From assembly GCA_001298555.1 (NCBI GenBank), contig LJCW01000347.1:1-45989 (forward strand): a stretch of DNA of 45,989 nt, given 5' to 3'. The notes beneath the pieces are model-generated. The model saw only the letters and a program-made list of their open reading frames with translations. It was not told where the DNA came from and ran no database searches. This document shows positions 16,783 to 24,285 of the stretch, piece by piece; positions within the stretch are counted from its first letter, which is position 1; each line of letters starts with the position of its first letter. This DNA is from Actinobacteria bacterium OV450. GTDB lineage: Bacteria; Actinomycetota; Actinomycetes; Streptomycetales; Streptomycetaceae. Position numbers and translations under genes: made by a program.

Positions 16783-17738
16783 CAGCCCCCTCTGCGGACT
16801 CCAGCACTCCGCCCACTGCCGCGACGGCGGTCAGGATCGACGTGCCCGGCGGGAGGGCGGTGACCCACCGGGACGTCGCGGCCAACGGGGCCCGTTTCCA
16901 CGTCGCCGAACTCGGCGACGGACCGCTGGTGCTGCTGCTGCACGGCTTCCCGCAGTTCTGGTGGACGTGGCGGCACCAGCTGGTCGCGCTCGCCGACGCC
17001 GGGTACCGGGCCGTCGCGATGGACCTGCGCGGAGTGGGCGGCAGCGACCGCACCCCGCGCGGCTACGACCCCGCCAACCTGGCCCTCGACATCACGGGGG
17101 TCGTACGGTCCCTCGGCGAGCCGGACGCCGCCCTCGTGGGACACGACCTGGGCGGCTACCTCGCCTGGACCGCGGCCGTGATGCGGCCCAAGCTGGTGCG
17201 CCGGCTCGTGGTGTCCTCGATGCCGCACCCGCGGCGCTGGCGCTCGGCGATGCTGTCCGACTTCGGTCAGACCCGGGCGAGTTCGCACATCTGGGGCTTC
17301 CAGCGGCCGTTCGTCCCCGAGCGGCAGCTCGTCGCGGACGACGGGGCGCTCGTCGGGGAGTTGATCCGCGACTGGTCCGGGCCCGTACCCCCCGAGGCGG
17401 AAGACCTCGCCGTGTACCGGCGGGCGATGTGCATCCCGTCCACCGCGCACTGCTCGATCGAGCCGTACCGCTGGATGATGCGCTCGATGGCCCGGCCGGA
17501 CGGGCTCCAGTTCAACCGCCGGATGAAGCGGCCGGTGCGGGTTCCGACGCTGCACCTGCACGGCTCGCTCGACCCGGTGATGCGCACCCGCAGCGCGGCC
17601 GGCTCCGGGCAGTACGTCGAAGCCCCGTACCGGTGGCGGCTGTTCGACGGCCTCGGGCACTTCCCGCACGAGGAGGACCCCGCGGCCTTCTCGACCGAGC
17701 TGGTGAACTGGCTCAAGGACCCCGAGCCGGACCGCTGA
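16779..17738 (+). CDS. Alpha/beta hydrolase, epoxide-hydrolase-like
   Basis: 319 residues. The ATG overlaps the previous stop; CACGCT (16766-16771) 7 bases upstream could also give a separate leaderless transcript. The oxyanion-hole motif LHGFPQFWWTWRHQ (about 52-65), the nucleophile elbow GHDLGGYLAW (about 126-135) with Asp rather than Ser, and the late GLGHFPHEEDP with His are the hallmarks of epoxide hydrolases and haloalkane dehalogenases. An Asp nucleophile forms a covalent ester with the substrate. The cap domain residues (about 150-250) are Trp/Met-rich. The physiological substrate cannot be read from sequence. Cytoplasmic. Confidence 0.88.
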   Translation: MTAPSADSSTPPTAATAVRIDVPGGRAVTHRDVAANGARFHVAELGDGPLVLLLHGFPQFWWTWRHQLVALADAGYRAVAMDLRGVGGSDRTPRGYDPANLALDITGVVRSLGEPDAALVGHDLGGYLAWTAAVMRPKLVRRLVVSSMPHPRRWRSAMLSDFGQTRASSHIWGFQRPFVPERQLVADDGALVGELIRDWSGPVPPEAEDLAVYRRAMCIPSTAHCSIEPYRWMMRSMARPDGLQFNRRMKRPVRVPTLHLHGSLDPVMRTRSAAGSGQYVEAPYRWRLFDGLGHFPHEEDPAAFSTELVNWLKDPEPDR

Positions 17739-17842
17739 CCGCCTGACCGCCTGACCGCCTGACCATCTGTCAGCACGAGTGCCCGTACGACTACCGCTGC
17801 GACTGCCGCTGCGACTGCCGGTACGACTGCCGGTACGACTGT
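17735..17842. repeat. Back-to-back short tandem repeats (8-base and 12-base units)
   Basis: Four copies of CTGACCGC run from 17735 to 17766, the first covering the TGA stop of the hydrolase and the last degenerate. After 16 bases, five 12-base units of the type CGNTNCGACTGC run from 17783 to 17842 (CCGTACGACTAC, CGCTGCGACTGC twice, CGGTACGACTGC, CGGTACGACTGT). Looks like slippage-generated sequence. Confidence 0.85.
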
Positions 17843-18150
17843 CTTACGAGCATTCAATTGCCCGGCGCATAGGCCAATTGGCCGCCCCGGACGGGGTTAC
17901 CGACCTTGGGGCCCGGGCAGAGCTCGTTGTATGGGCTGGACGCACGACTACGGTGACACCGCACGCGAACACCGCCCGGCAGCGACGCCGGGCACGCACG
18001 GGAGGACGGGCCGGGACGGCCACGACCCCCGACTCGGGATTCCGCGCATCCTGCGCAGGCGGGCCCGCTGGGTCTCCGCCCGCCTGCGCCATCCACGGAC
18101 GTAACCGGCTCCGCGCCCGGTCCCGTACGGACCAGAGGCCCCCGTACGGA
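17739..18150. other. Repeat-rich intergenic region between two convergent genes (412 bases)
   Basis: It begins with an 8-base repeat that starts inside the hydrolase stop codon, then a 12-base repeat array, the perfect palindrome GGCCAATTGGCC (17872-17883), and a possible 57-codon gene (17931-18104). The last 45 bases before the protease stop contain CCCGTACGGA-type repeats (18119-18150). No terminator with a T-run was seen. Confidence 0.6.
17931..18104 (+). CDS. Possible small basic protein (57 residues)
   Basis: ATG 17931 opens a 57-codon frame ending at TAA 18104. It starts MGWTHDYGDTAREHRP, is rich in Arg, His and Gly, and ends with LRRRARWVSARLRHPRT. Third codon positions are mostly G or C, as in real Streptomyces genes. 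There is no convincing ribosome site, and GC-rich DNA gives such frames by chance. No family recognised. The C-terminus is strongly cationic, so if made it might bind nucleic acid or membrane. Confidence 0.3.
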   Translation: MGWTHDYGDTAREHRPAATPGTHGRTGRDGHDPRLGIPRILRRRARWVSARLRHPRT

Positions 18151-19362
18151 TCAGAGGGCACAGCCCTGGCTGTCGACCCGCCGGTCGGAGACCTTCCCGA
18201 TCCGGACGTCGTCGCGGACCTCGTCCGCCGTCAGCGCGTACCCGGTGTTCGGGTCGTCGAGCGACTTCGCGAACACGACCCCGTACACCTTGCCGTCGGG
18301 CGTCAGCAGCGGGCCGCCGGAGTTGCCCTGGCGGACGGTCGCGTACAGCGAGTAGACGTCGCGCCGGACGGTGCCGCGGTGGTAGATGTCCGGGCCGTTG
18401 GCGTTGATCCGGCCGCGGACGCGTGCCGCGCGGACGTCGTACGCGCCGTTCTCGGGGAAGCCGGCGACGATCGCGTCGCTGCTGCTCGCCGCGTCCTTGT
18501 CGGTGAACTCCAGCGCGGGCGCCTTCAGCTTGGGCACGTCCACGACGGCGATGTCGCGCTCCCAGTCGTAGAGCACGACCTTGCCGTCGTAGAGCTTGCC
18601 CTCGCCGCCGATCTGGACGGTGGGCTCGCCGACCCCGCCGACGACGTGGGCGTTGGTCATCACCTTGCCGGGCGCGAAGACGAAGCCGGTGCCCTCCAGC
18701 ACCTTGCTGCAACTCGGCGCGGTACCGACGACCTTCACGATGGAGCGCTTGGCCGCCTCGGCCACGGGACTGCGGGCGAGCGCCGGGTCGGGTGCCTTCA
18801 CCTCGGTGATCGGCTCGTTCGAGAACGGGCTGAAGACCTGTGGGAAGCCGCTGCGTGCGAGGGTGGAACTGAAGTCCGAGAACCACGTGTTGGCCTGGGC
18901 GGGCAGCACGCGCGAGACGCCGAGCAGCACCTTGGAGTTGCGGACTTCCTTGCCCAGCGTGGGAAGTGACGTCCCGGCGAGCGCCGAGCCGATCAGCCAC
19001 GCCACCAGCAGCATCGCGACGACGTTGACCAGGGCCCCGCCGGTCGCGTCGAGCGCGCGGGCCGGCGACCACGTGATGTGGCGCCGCAGCCGGTTGCCCA
19101 GATGCGTGGTGAGGGCCTGTCCGATCGAGGCACAGACGATGATCACGACCACGGCGATCACGACGACCGTGGTGGACACCTGGGTGCCGTTGTCGGTCAC
19201 CCGGTCCCAGATCAGCGGGAGCAGGGACACGGCGATGAGACCACCGCCGAGGAAGCCGATCACCGACAGGACGCCGACGACGAACCCCTGGCGGTAGCCG
19301 ACGATCGCGAACCACACGGCAGCGACCAGCAACAGGATGTCCAGCACGTTCACGAGGGTCAC
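18151..19362 (-). CDS. MarP-like membrane-anchored serine protease (CvpA + trypsin domains)
   Basis: 403 residues from GTG 19360-19362, close to the Nudix stop. Four membrane helices (about 6-24, 30-50, 65-85 and 106-130) form a CvpA/colicin-V-production domain. An extracytoplasmic chymotrypsin-fold protease follows: catalytic His239 in TNAHVV, Asp270 in ERDIAVVDV, Ser348 in RQGNSGGPLL. Family: Mycobacterium tuberculosis MarP (Rv3671c), which is needed for acid and oxidative stress resistance and cleaves cell-wall enzymes. Cys residues near 218 and close to the C-terminus (SQGCAL) may form the redox-sensing disulfide known in MarP. The order nth-Nudix-marP on one strand is conserved in actinobacteria, including mycobacteria. 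Confidence 0.92.
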   Translation of the reverse strand: MTLVNVLDILLLVAAVWFAIVGYRQGFVVGVLSVIGFLGGGLIAVSLLPLIWDRVTDNGTQVSTTVVVIAVVVIIVCASIGQALTTHLGNRLRRHITWSPARALDATGGALVNVVAMLLVAWLIGSALAGTSLPTLGKEVRNSKVLLGVSRVLPAQANTWFSDFSSTLARSGFPQVFSPFSNEPITEVKAPDPALARSPVAEAAKRSIVKVVGTAPSCSKVLEGTGFVFAPGKVMTNAHVVGGVGEPTVQIGGEGKLYDGKVVLYDWERDIAVVDVPKLKAPALEFTDKDAASSSDAIVAGFPENGAYDVRAARVRGRINANGPDIYHRGTVRRDVYSLYATVRQGNSGGPLLTPDGKVYGVVFAKSLDDPNTGYALTADEVRDDVRIGKVSDRRVDSQGCAL

Positions 19363-19366
19363 CGTC

Positions 19367-20131
19367 TCATGCGCGCCAGTCGAGCGGGACCTGCCTGGAG
19401 CGGTCCCACGGTTGCTCCCACCCGGCGAAATGCAGCAGCCGGTCGATCACTCCGGCGGTAAAACCCCAGACCAGAGCCGATTCGACGGTGAAAGCGGGGC
19501 CCAGGTGACCACTCGGGTGGACGGCCGTGACGCGATGATCGGGATTCGTGAGATCGGCCACGGGAACCGTGAAGACGCGGGCGGTCTCGGCGGGGTCCAC
19601 GACGCCGACGGGGCTGGGGTCGCGCCACCAGCCGAGCACCGGCGTCACGACGAACTCGCTGACCGGGATGTACAGACGCGGCAGCACACCGAACAGCTGG
19701 ACGCCGGCAGGGTCGAGGCCCGTCTCCTCCTCGGCCTCGCGCAGGGCGGCGCGCAGCGGGCCGACGGTGTGCGGATCGCCGTCCTCCGGATCGAGGGCGC
19801 CGCCGGGGAACGAGGGCTGCCCGGGGTGCGAGCGCAGGCTCCCGGCGCGCTCCATGAGCAGCAGCTCGGGGCCGCGGGGGCCCTCGCCGAACAGGATCAG
19901 CACGGCGGACTGGCGGCCGCGGCCGTCCTCGGGCGGCAGGAACCGGCTGAGCTGCGTCGGCCGGACCGTCCGCACCGCCTCCACGACGGGATCGAGCCAC
20001 CCGGGCAGGCCCTGGCTGCTCACGCGCGGACCGCTCCGGTCCTCGTACGGGGCGCCCCGCAACCCCTGGCCCTGCCCGGGCGGCGCGGCCGCCTGGGCCA
20101 CGCCGCTCTCGTCCCGCGCTCCGCGCGTCAT
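19367..20131 (-). CDS. Nudix hydrolase, CoA pyrophosphatase type
   Basis: 254 residues from ATG 20129-20131; an in-frame GTG two codons earlier is possible. A disordered Gly/Pro-rich leader (1-45) precedes the Nudix fold. LLMERAGSLRSHPGQPSFPGG is the UPF0035 motif that marks CoA and acyl-CoA pyrophosphatases (NUDT7/YeaB group), and it runs into the Nudix box GALDPEDGDPHTVGPLRAA..REAEEETG, slightly expanded after the first Gly. The enzyme would split CoA into 4'-phosphopantetheine and 3',5'-ADP with Mg2+. It is followed by marP after five bases, so the two are probably cotranscribed. In mycobacteria the same neighbour pair is seen. Confidence 0.9.
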   Translation of the reverse strand: MTRGARDESGVAQAAAPPGQGQGLRGAPYEDRSGPRVSSQGLPGWLDPVVEAVRTVRPTQLSRFLPPEDGRGRQSAVLILFGEGPRGPELLLMERAGSLRSHPGQPSFPGGALDPEDGDPHTVGPLRAALREAEEETGLDPAGVQLFGVLPRLYIPVSEFVVTPVLGWWRDPSPVGVVDPAETARVFTVPVADLTNPDHRVTAVHPSGHLGPAFTVESALVWGFTAGVIDRLLHFAGWEQPWDRSRQVPLDWRA

Positions 20132-20311
20132 AGGCACCCCTGCTCCCTGCCGTCGCCGGCTCCGGCACCGCCGCCGTCCCGATACGGGGACAACGCGGCC
20201 CCGGGCCGGATTGGTTCCTCCGCGGACCGCCGTGCGGCGGCCCGCGCCCGTGCTCCGTGCTCGCGATCCCCGACCGGCGCTCGCGATCTCCAGCTCAGCC
20301 CGTGCCCGCGC

Positions 20312-21259
20312 TCACTGCGGGCCCGCGCCCGGCAGGCCCTCCGGTCCGCCGCCCAGCGGCGGGGCCGGGAGCCCCGGATAGTCCGGCGGCGGGTTCAGCC
20401 GCTGTCCGGGCTGACCGCCCTTCTCGTACTTCAGCAGCTTCCTGGCCTTCTCCGGGTCCGTTTCGCCCTCCCCGTACGCCGGGCACAGCGGGGCGATCGG
20501 GCAGGCGCCGCAGGCGGGCTTGCGTGCGTGGCAGATCCGGCGGCCGTGGAAGACGACCCGGTGCGAGAGCATCGTCCACTCGCTCTTCGGGAAGATCGCG
20601 CAGATCTCCGCCTCGACCTTCTCGGGGTCCTCCTGCTCGGTCCACTTCCAGCGGCGCACCAGACGGCCGAAGTGGGTGTCCACGGTGATGCCCGGGACGC
20701 CGAACGCATTGCCGAGCACCACGTTGGCCGTTTTCCGGCCGACTCCGGGCAGCGTCACCAGGTCCTCGATCCGGCCCGGGACCTCACCGCCGAAGTTGTC
20801 CCGCAGGGCCTGGGAGAGGCCCATCAGGGAACGCGCCTTCGCCCGGAAGAACCCGGTCGGCCGGATGATCTCCTCCAGTTCCTCCGGCACGGCCGCGGCC
20901 ATGTCCTCGGGGGTCGGGTAGGCGGCGAACAGGGCCGGGGTCGTCTGGTTCACGCGCAGGTCGGTCGTCTGGGCGGAGAGGACCGTGGCGACCAGCAGCT
21001 CGAAGGGGTTCCGGAAGTCGAGCTCGGGGTGGGCGTACGGGTAGATCTCGGCCAGCTCACGGTTGATGCGGCGGGCCCGCCGCACCATGGCCAGCCGCGA
21101 TTCCGTTTTCTTGGCCGAAGCTTTGCCCGCCGGGCTCGGCGGCGTCTTTCCTGGCTTCCCGGACGCCTTCTGGGGGGCTTGTTCGCCCACAGCTGAATCG
21201 AGTCCGCCCGTCACTCCTGCGGACCCCTTGGCCTGTGCTCTCACCGGCTTATTGGACAC
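20312..21259 (-). CDS. nth: Endonuclease III (DNA glycosylase/AP lyase)
   Basis: 315 residues from GTG 21257-21259, with TAGGCT (21271-21266) six bases upstream. A basic Ala/Lys/Pro-rich extension (1-55) precedes the enzyme core. The helix-hairpin-helix LPGVGRKTANVVLG carries the catalytic Lys176, and ITVDTHFGRL carries Asp194. The [4Fe-4S] cluster ligands are Cys243, Cys250, Cys253 and Cys259 (C-x6-C-x2-C-x5-C). The enzyme removes oxidised pyrimidines and nicks abasic sites in base excision repair. The C-terminal 50 residues are Pro/Gly-rich and probably disordered. It is divergent from crp, and the 182-base gap between them holds both promoters. Confidence 0.96.
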   Translation of the reverse strand: MSNKPVRAQAKGSAGVTGGLDSAVGEQAPQKASGKPGKTPPSPAGKASAKKTESRLAMVRRARRINRELAEIYPYAHPELDFRNPFELLVATVLSAQTTDLRVNQTTPALFAAYPTPEDMAAAVPEELEEIIRPTGFFRAKARSLMGLSQALRDNFGGEVPGRIEDLVTLPGVGRKTANVVLGNAFGVPGITVDTHFGRLVRRWKWTEQEDPEKVEAEICAIFPKSEWTMLSHRVVFHGRRICHARKPACGACPIAPLCPAYGEGETDPEKARKLLKYEKGGQPGQRLNPPPDYPGLPAPPLGGGPEGLPGAGPQ

Positions 21260-21265
21260 CCGGCC

Positions 21266-21271
21266 AGCCTA
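21266..21271 (-). promoter_or_regulatory. -10 hexamer TAGGCT of nth
   Basis: On the minus strand CTTAGGCT is followed by six bases and the GTG start, so the nth transcript is probably leaderless. Confidence 0.55.
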
Positions 21272-21361
21272 AGGCCGGGCGCTGACACCCGCCTGGACCT
21301 CAGGTAACACCACTCTGATTGGCCTCTCACCGCACAGCATGCCCGTCCGTCCGGCATCCTT

Positions 21362-21375
21362 GTGATTGATCGCAC
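21362..21375. promoter_or_regulatory. Candidate Crp autoregulatory site
   Basis: GTGATTGATCGCAC fits the Streptomyces Crp pattern GTG-N6-GNCAC at all fixed positions but one (C for G). It lies 67 bases upstream of the crp start codon. Autoregulation is inferred from position. Confidence 0.4.
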
Positions 21376-21441
21376 TGTTTGAGCCGTCCGGCAAAATGGG
21401 GAGCACGGTCCCCTGAGCTGGTCGACATAGGAGAGAGACTC

Positions 21442-22116
21442 GTGGACGACGTTCTGCGGCGCGCCCCGCTCTTCGCGGCGCTCGATGACGAGCAGGCCGC
21501 GGAGCTCCGCGCCTCCATGGGCGAGGTGACCCTCGCACGCGGTGACGCCCTGTTCCACGAGGGCGACCCCGGCGACCGGCTGTATGTCGTGACCGAGGGC
21601 AAGGTGAAGCTGCACCGCACCTCCCCCGACGGCCGCGAGAACATGCTGGCCGTCCTCGGCCCCGGCGAGCTGATCGGCGAGCTGTCGCTGTTCGACCCCG
21701 GCCCGCGCACCCCCCCCGCCACCGCCCTGACCGAGGTCAAGCTGCTGGGCCTCGGCCACGGCGACCTCCAGCCCTGGCTCAACGCCCGGCCCGAGGTCGC
21801 GACCGCGCTGCTGCGCGCGGTGGCCCGGCGCCTGCGCAAGACCAACGACCAGATGTCCGACCTGGTCTTCTCCGACGTCCCGGGCCGCGTCGCCCGCGCC
21901 CTCCTGGACCTGTCGCGCCGCTTCGGCGTGCAGTCCGAGGAAGGCATCCACGTCGTGCACGACCTGACGCAGGAGGAGCTGGCCCAGCTGGTCGGCGCCT
22001 CCCGCGAGACGGTCAACAAGGCCCTCGCGGACTTCGCGGGCCGCGGCTGGCTGCGCCTGGAGGCGCGCGCGGTCATCCTGCTGGACGTGGAGCGGCTGGC
22101 GAAGCGCTCGCGCTGA
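21442..22116 (+). CDS. crp: cAMP receptor protein family transcription factor Crp
   Basis: 224 residues, the standard Streptomyces Crp length. The GTG at 21442 follows ATAGGAGAGAG; an in-frame ATG 63 bases upstream lacks a ribosome site. The cyclic-nucleotide domain (about 10-115) contains GELIGELSLFDPGPRTPPATA, the phosphate-binding cassette with Arg89 and Thr90. The dimer helix follows, then the winged helix-turn-helix DLTQEELAQLVGASRETVNKAL (about 174-195). Crp with cAMP controls germination, spore development and antibiotic production in Streptomyces. Oddity: residues 91-92 are Pro-Pro, where relatives usually have small or polar residues, and they are encoded in a C-run. It is followed by a terminator and is monocistronic. 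Confidence 0.95.
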   Translation: MDDVLRRAPLFAALDDEQAAELRASMGEVTLARGDALFHEGDPGDRLYVVTEGKVKLHRTSPDGRENMLAVLGPGELIGELSLFDPGPRTPPATALTEVKLLGLGHGDLQPWLNARPEVATALLRAVARRLRKTNDQMSDLVFSDVPGRVARALLDLSRRFGVQSEEGIHVVHDLTQEELAQLVGASRETVNKALADFAGRGWLRLEARAVILLDVERLAKRSR

Positions 22117-22132
22117 CGCCTGTTCACGCCGT

Positions 22133-22164
22133 GGAGGGGCCCTGCCGGGAGGCGGGGCCCCTCC
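22133..22164 (+). terminator. Terminator after crp
   Basis: GGAGGGGCCC (22133-22142) pairs perfectly with GGGCCCCTCC (22155-22164) across a 12-base loop; 16 bases after the crp stop. The tail CTCGTC is only weakly U-rich. Confidence 0.7.
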
Positions 22165-22200
22165 CTCGTCTTCCGGCCCGGAGGCGGGCACAGTGGGGCC

Positions 22201-23013
22201 ATGGAGCGCAGCGGGCTGGACGCGGACGGGTACTTCGAGCGCGAGGGGTCGCTCGGCCGGGTGCAGGACGTCTTCGCGCCGGTCGTCGCCGCCGCCCGCG
22301 AGCGGCTCGGCGAGGCGTACGGACAGCGGCTGCACAGCGCCTACCTGTACGGGTCCGTGCCACGCGGGACGGCGCGGCCGGGGCGGTCCGACCTCGACCT
22401 GCTGCTCGCCCTGCACCACGAGCCCGCCGCGGAGGACCGGGACACCGCCGAGGTGCTGGCGCGCGGTCTCGACGAGGACTTCGCCGAGACGGACGGCATC
22501 GGCGTCCTGCTCCACGGCAAGGACACCCTGCTGAGCGAGCAGGAACGTTACGACCTGGGCTGGTTCCTCGCCTGCCTGTGCACCCCGCTGCTCGGTGCCG
22601 ACCTGGCCGAGCACCTCCCCCGCTACCGCCCGGACAGCCTCCTCGCCCGTGAGACCAACGGCGACCTGTCCGCCCTGCTCCCCCGCTGGCGGGCCAGGGC
22701 GCGGGCGGCCTCGACCCCCGCCGAGCGCCGACGGCTCAGCCGGCACTTCTCTCGGCACCTGGTGCGCACCGGGTTCACGCTCGTGATGCCCCGGTGGGGC
22801 GGGTGGACCAGCGATCTGGCCGAGTCCGCGGAGATCTTCGGGACGTACTACCCGGAGCGCGCCGCGCAGATGAGGGCCGCGGCGGAGGTGGCGCTGGATC
22901 CGACCGCGGACCCGGCCGTGCTGCACGCGTACCTGGAGGACCTCGGGCCGTGGCTCGCGGACGAGTACACGGCCCGGCACGGGACGAAGACGCCCCGCCG
23001 GGGTTCCGGCTGA
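22201..23013 (+). CDS. Nucleotidyltransferase-fold protein (aminoglycoside-adenylyltransferase-like)
   Basis: 270 residues; CACAGT (22189-22194) ends 6 bases before the ATG, with no ribosome site, suggesting a leaderless transcript. YLYGSVPRGTARPGRSDLDLLLAL (about residues 50-73) is the polymerase-beta-type nucleotidyltransferase signature GS-x-x-R-G-x(n)-D-x-D with both metal-binding Asp residues. The C-terminal part is helical, with HFSRHLVRTGFTLVMPRWGGWTSDLAESAEIF and an aromatic-rich end, resembling the helical domain of AadA/ANT enzymes. It may transfer AMP to a small molecule or protein. No resistance phenotype can be claimed from sequence. Its 3' end runs into a 12-base repeat array. 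Confidence 0.75.
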   Translation: MERSGLDADGYFEREGSLGRVQDVFAPVVAAARERLGEAYGQRLHSAYLYGSVPRGTARPGRSDLDLLLALHHEPAAEDRDTAEVLARGLDEDFAETDGIGVLLHGKDTLLSEQERYDLGWFLACLCTPLLGADLAEHLPRYRPDSLLARETNGDLSALLPRWRARARAASTPAERRRLSRHFSRHLVRTGFTLVMPRWGGWTSDLAESAEIFGTYYPERAAQMRAAAEVALDPTADPAVLHAYLEDLGPWLADEYTARHGTKTPRRGSG

Positions 23014-23036
23014 ACCGGGCCGGCGCGCGACGGCCA

Positions 23037-23131
23037 GACGTCGGCCGGAGCGGCGGCCGGACGCCGGCCGCGACATCGGCCGGAGCATCGGCCGGGACAT
23101 CGGCCGGGAAATCGGCCGGAGCGTCAGCCCG
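23037..23131. repeat. 12-base tandem repeat array after the nucleotidyltransferase gene
   Basis: About seven to eight units of consensus GACATCGGCCGG. The best four are contiguous at 23072-23119, with more degenerate copies at 23037-23071 (one of 11 bases) and 23120-23131. The array fills the gap between two convergent genes. The unit is a multiple of three and would read Thr-Ser-Ala-Gly or similar, but no start supports translation. Confidence 0.8.
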
Positions 23132-23152
23132 GGACGCGAGCCGGGGCCTCGG

Positions 23153-23443
23153 TCAGACGTCCGTCAGGGCCTCGACCGCCTGCTTCGCCTCCAGCAGGCC
23201 CGCCCCGGTGACCCGCCGGTAGACGCGGATGGCCTCGACCGTGCGGCCGTCGCGCACCAGCGCCCGTACCTCGTCCAGCCCGGCCGGCTCCAACTCCTCG
23301 ATGCCGAAGTGGTCCAGGACCAGGCCCAGCCGCCGCTCCAGACGCTCCGAACGCAGCTCCAGGGCCTTCATCCGCAGGGTCACGGTCGAGGTGATCCACG
23401 CCGCCGTGGCGAGCAGCGCGAGCAGCAGGAACAGCGTGGTCAC
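23153..23443 (-). CDS. Membrane-anchored ribosomal L7/L12 C-terminal-domain-like protein
   Basis: 96 residues from GTG 23441-23443, overlapping the MBL stop (GTGA). Residues 3-20 form one membrane helix (TTLFLLLALLATAAWI). A charged coiled segment (25-48) follows, then a C-terminal domain, EVRALVRDGRTVEAIRVYRRVTGAGLLEAKQAVEALT. This closely resembles the helix-turn-helix part of ribosomal protein L7/L12, which binds translation GTPases. Actinobacteria and other bacteria have such L12-CTD-like proteins outside the ribosome, with unknown roles. Being last in a packed operon with MBL and Nudix hydrolases gives no direct clue. Topology predicts the L12-like domain in the cytoplasm if the N-terminus is outside. 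Confidence 0.8.
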   Translation of the reverse strand: MTTLFLLLALLATAAWITSTVTLRMKALELRSERLERRLGLVLDHFGIEELEPAGLDEVRALVRDGRTVEAIRVYRRVTGAGLLEAKQAVEALTDV

Positions 23444-24285
23444 TCAGGGCCCCCAGGGATCAGTCCGTGATCTTGAAGGTACTCCAGCTGCGCCCGTACG
23501 GACCACTCCGCGGCGGGCCACAGCGAGCGGTCCACGTCCGCGTAGACGCGGGCGACCACGGCCTCGGGGGTGACACAGCCGTCCTCGACGGCGGTCTCGA
23601 CCTGTGCGAGCCGGTGGGCCCGGTGGGCCAGGTAGAACTCCACGGCGCCCTGTGCGTCGTCCAGGACCGGCCCGTGGCCCGGGAGCACCGTGTGCACGCC
23701 GTCGTCGACCGTCAGCGAGCGCAGCCGGCGCAGGGAGTCCAGGTAGTCGCCGAGGCGGCCGTCGGGGTGCGCCACGACCGTGGTGCCGCGGCCGAGGATC
23801 GTGTCGCCGGTCAGGACGGCGCGGTCGGCCGGCAGGTGGAAGCAGAGCGAGTCGGCGGTGTGGCCGGGCGTCGGGACCACGCGCAGTTCCAGACCGCCGG
23901 TCCGGATCACGTCGCCGGCGCCGAGTCCCTCGTCGCCGAGGCGCAGGGCGGGGTCCAGGGCCCGGACCTTCGTACCGGTGAGCTCGGCGAAGCGGCCGGC
24001 GCCCTCGGCGTGGTCGGGGTGGCCGTGGGTGAGGAGGGTCAGCGCGATCCGCTTGCCCGCCCGTTCGGCCGTCTCCACGACGGTGCGCAGGTGGGCCTCG
24101 TCCAGCGGTCCGGGGTCGATGACGACGGCCAGCTCGGAGTCGGGCTCCGAGACGAGCCAGGTGTTCGTGCCGTCCAGGGTCATCGCGGACGCGTTGGGGG
24201 CCAGGATGTTGACCGCACGGTCGGTGGCGGGCCCCGAGATGACGATTCCGCGGGGCTGTCCGGGCAGAGCGGCGGCGCTTGTCAC
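23440..24285 (-). CDS. MBL-fold metallo-hydrolase (LACTB2/glyoxalase II-like)
   Basis: 281 residues. The GTG start overlaps the Nudix stop (GTGA), and the end overlaps the L12-like gene in the same way. The metallo-beta-lactamase fold motif TLLTHGHPDHAEGAGRF gives the first metal ligands (HxHxDH); PTPGHTADSLCF, VLTGDTILGRG and VLPGHGPVLDD supply the remaining His and Asp ligands. The C-terminal helical tail (about 215-281) with VARVYADVDRSLWPAAEWSVRAQLEYL is typical of the LACTB2 group, in which some members are RNA endonucleases and others thioester hydrolases. The substrate is unknown. Cytoplasmic, two-metal enzyme by family knowledge. Confidence 0.88.
   Translation of the reverse strand: MTSAAALPGQPRGIVISGPATDRAVNILAPNASAMTLDGTNTWLVSEPDSELAVVIDPGPLDEAHLRTVVETAERAGKRIALTLLTHGHPDHAEGAGRFAELTGTKVRALDPALRLGDEGLGAGDVIRTGGLELRVVPTPGHTADSLCFHLPADRAVLTGDTILGRGTTVVAHPDGRLGDYLDSLRRLRSLTVDDGVHTVLPGHGPVLDDAQGAVEFYLAHRAHRLAQVETAVEDGCVTPEAVVARVYADVDRSLWPAAEWSVRAQLEYLQDHGLIPGGPE

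Noticed and set aside
22201..23013. Aminoglycoside resistance gene
   Set aside because: Only the general nucleotidyltransferase motif and helical domain are seen; that fold has many other roles and the gene sits in core chromosome.
16229..23131. CRISPR array
   Set aside because: Repeats are direct, with units of 8, 12 or 36 bases and no unique spacers of regular length; no cas genes were seen.
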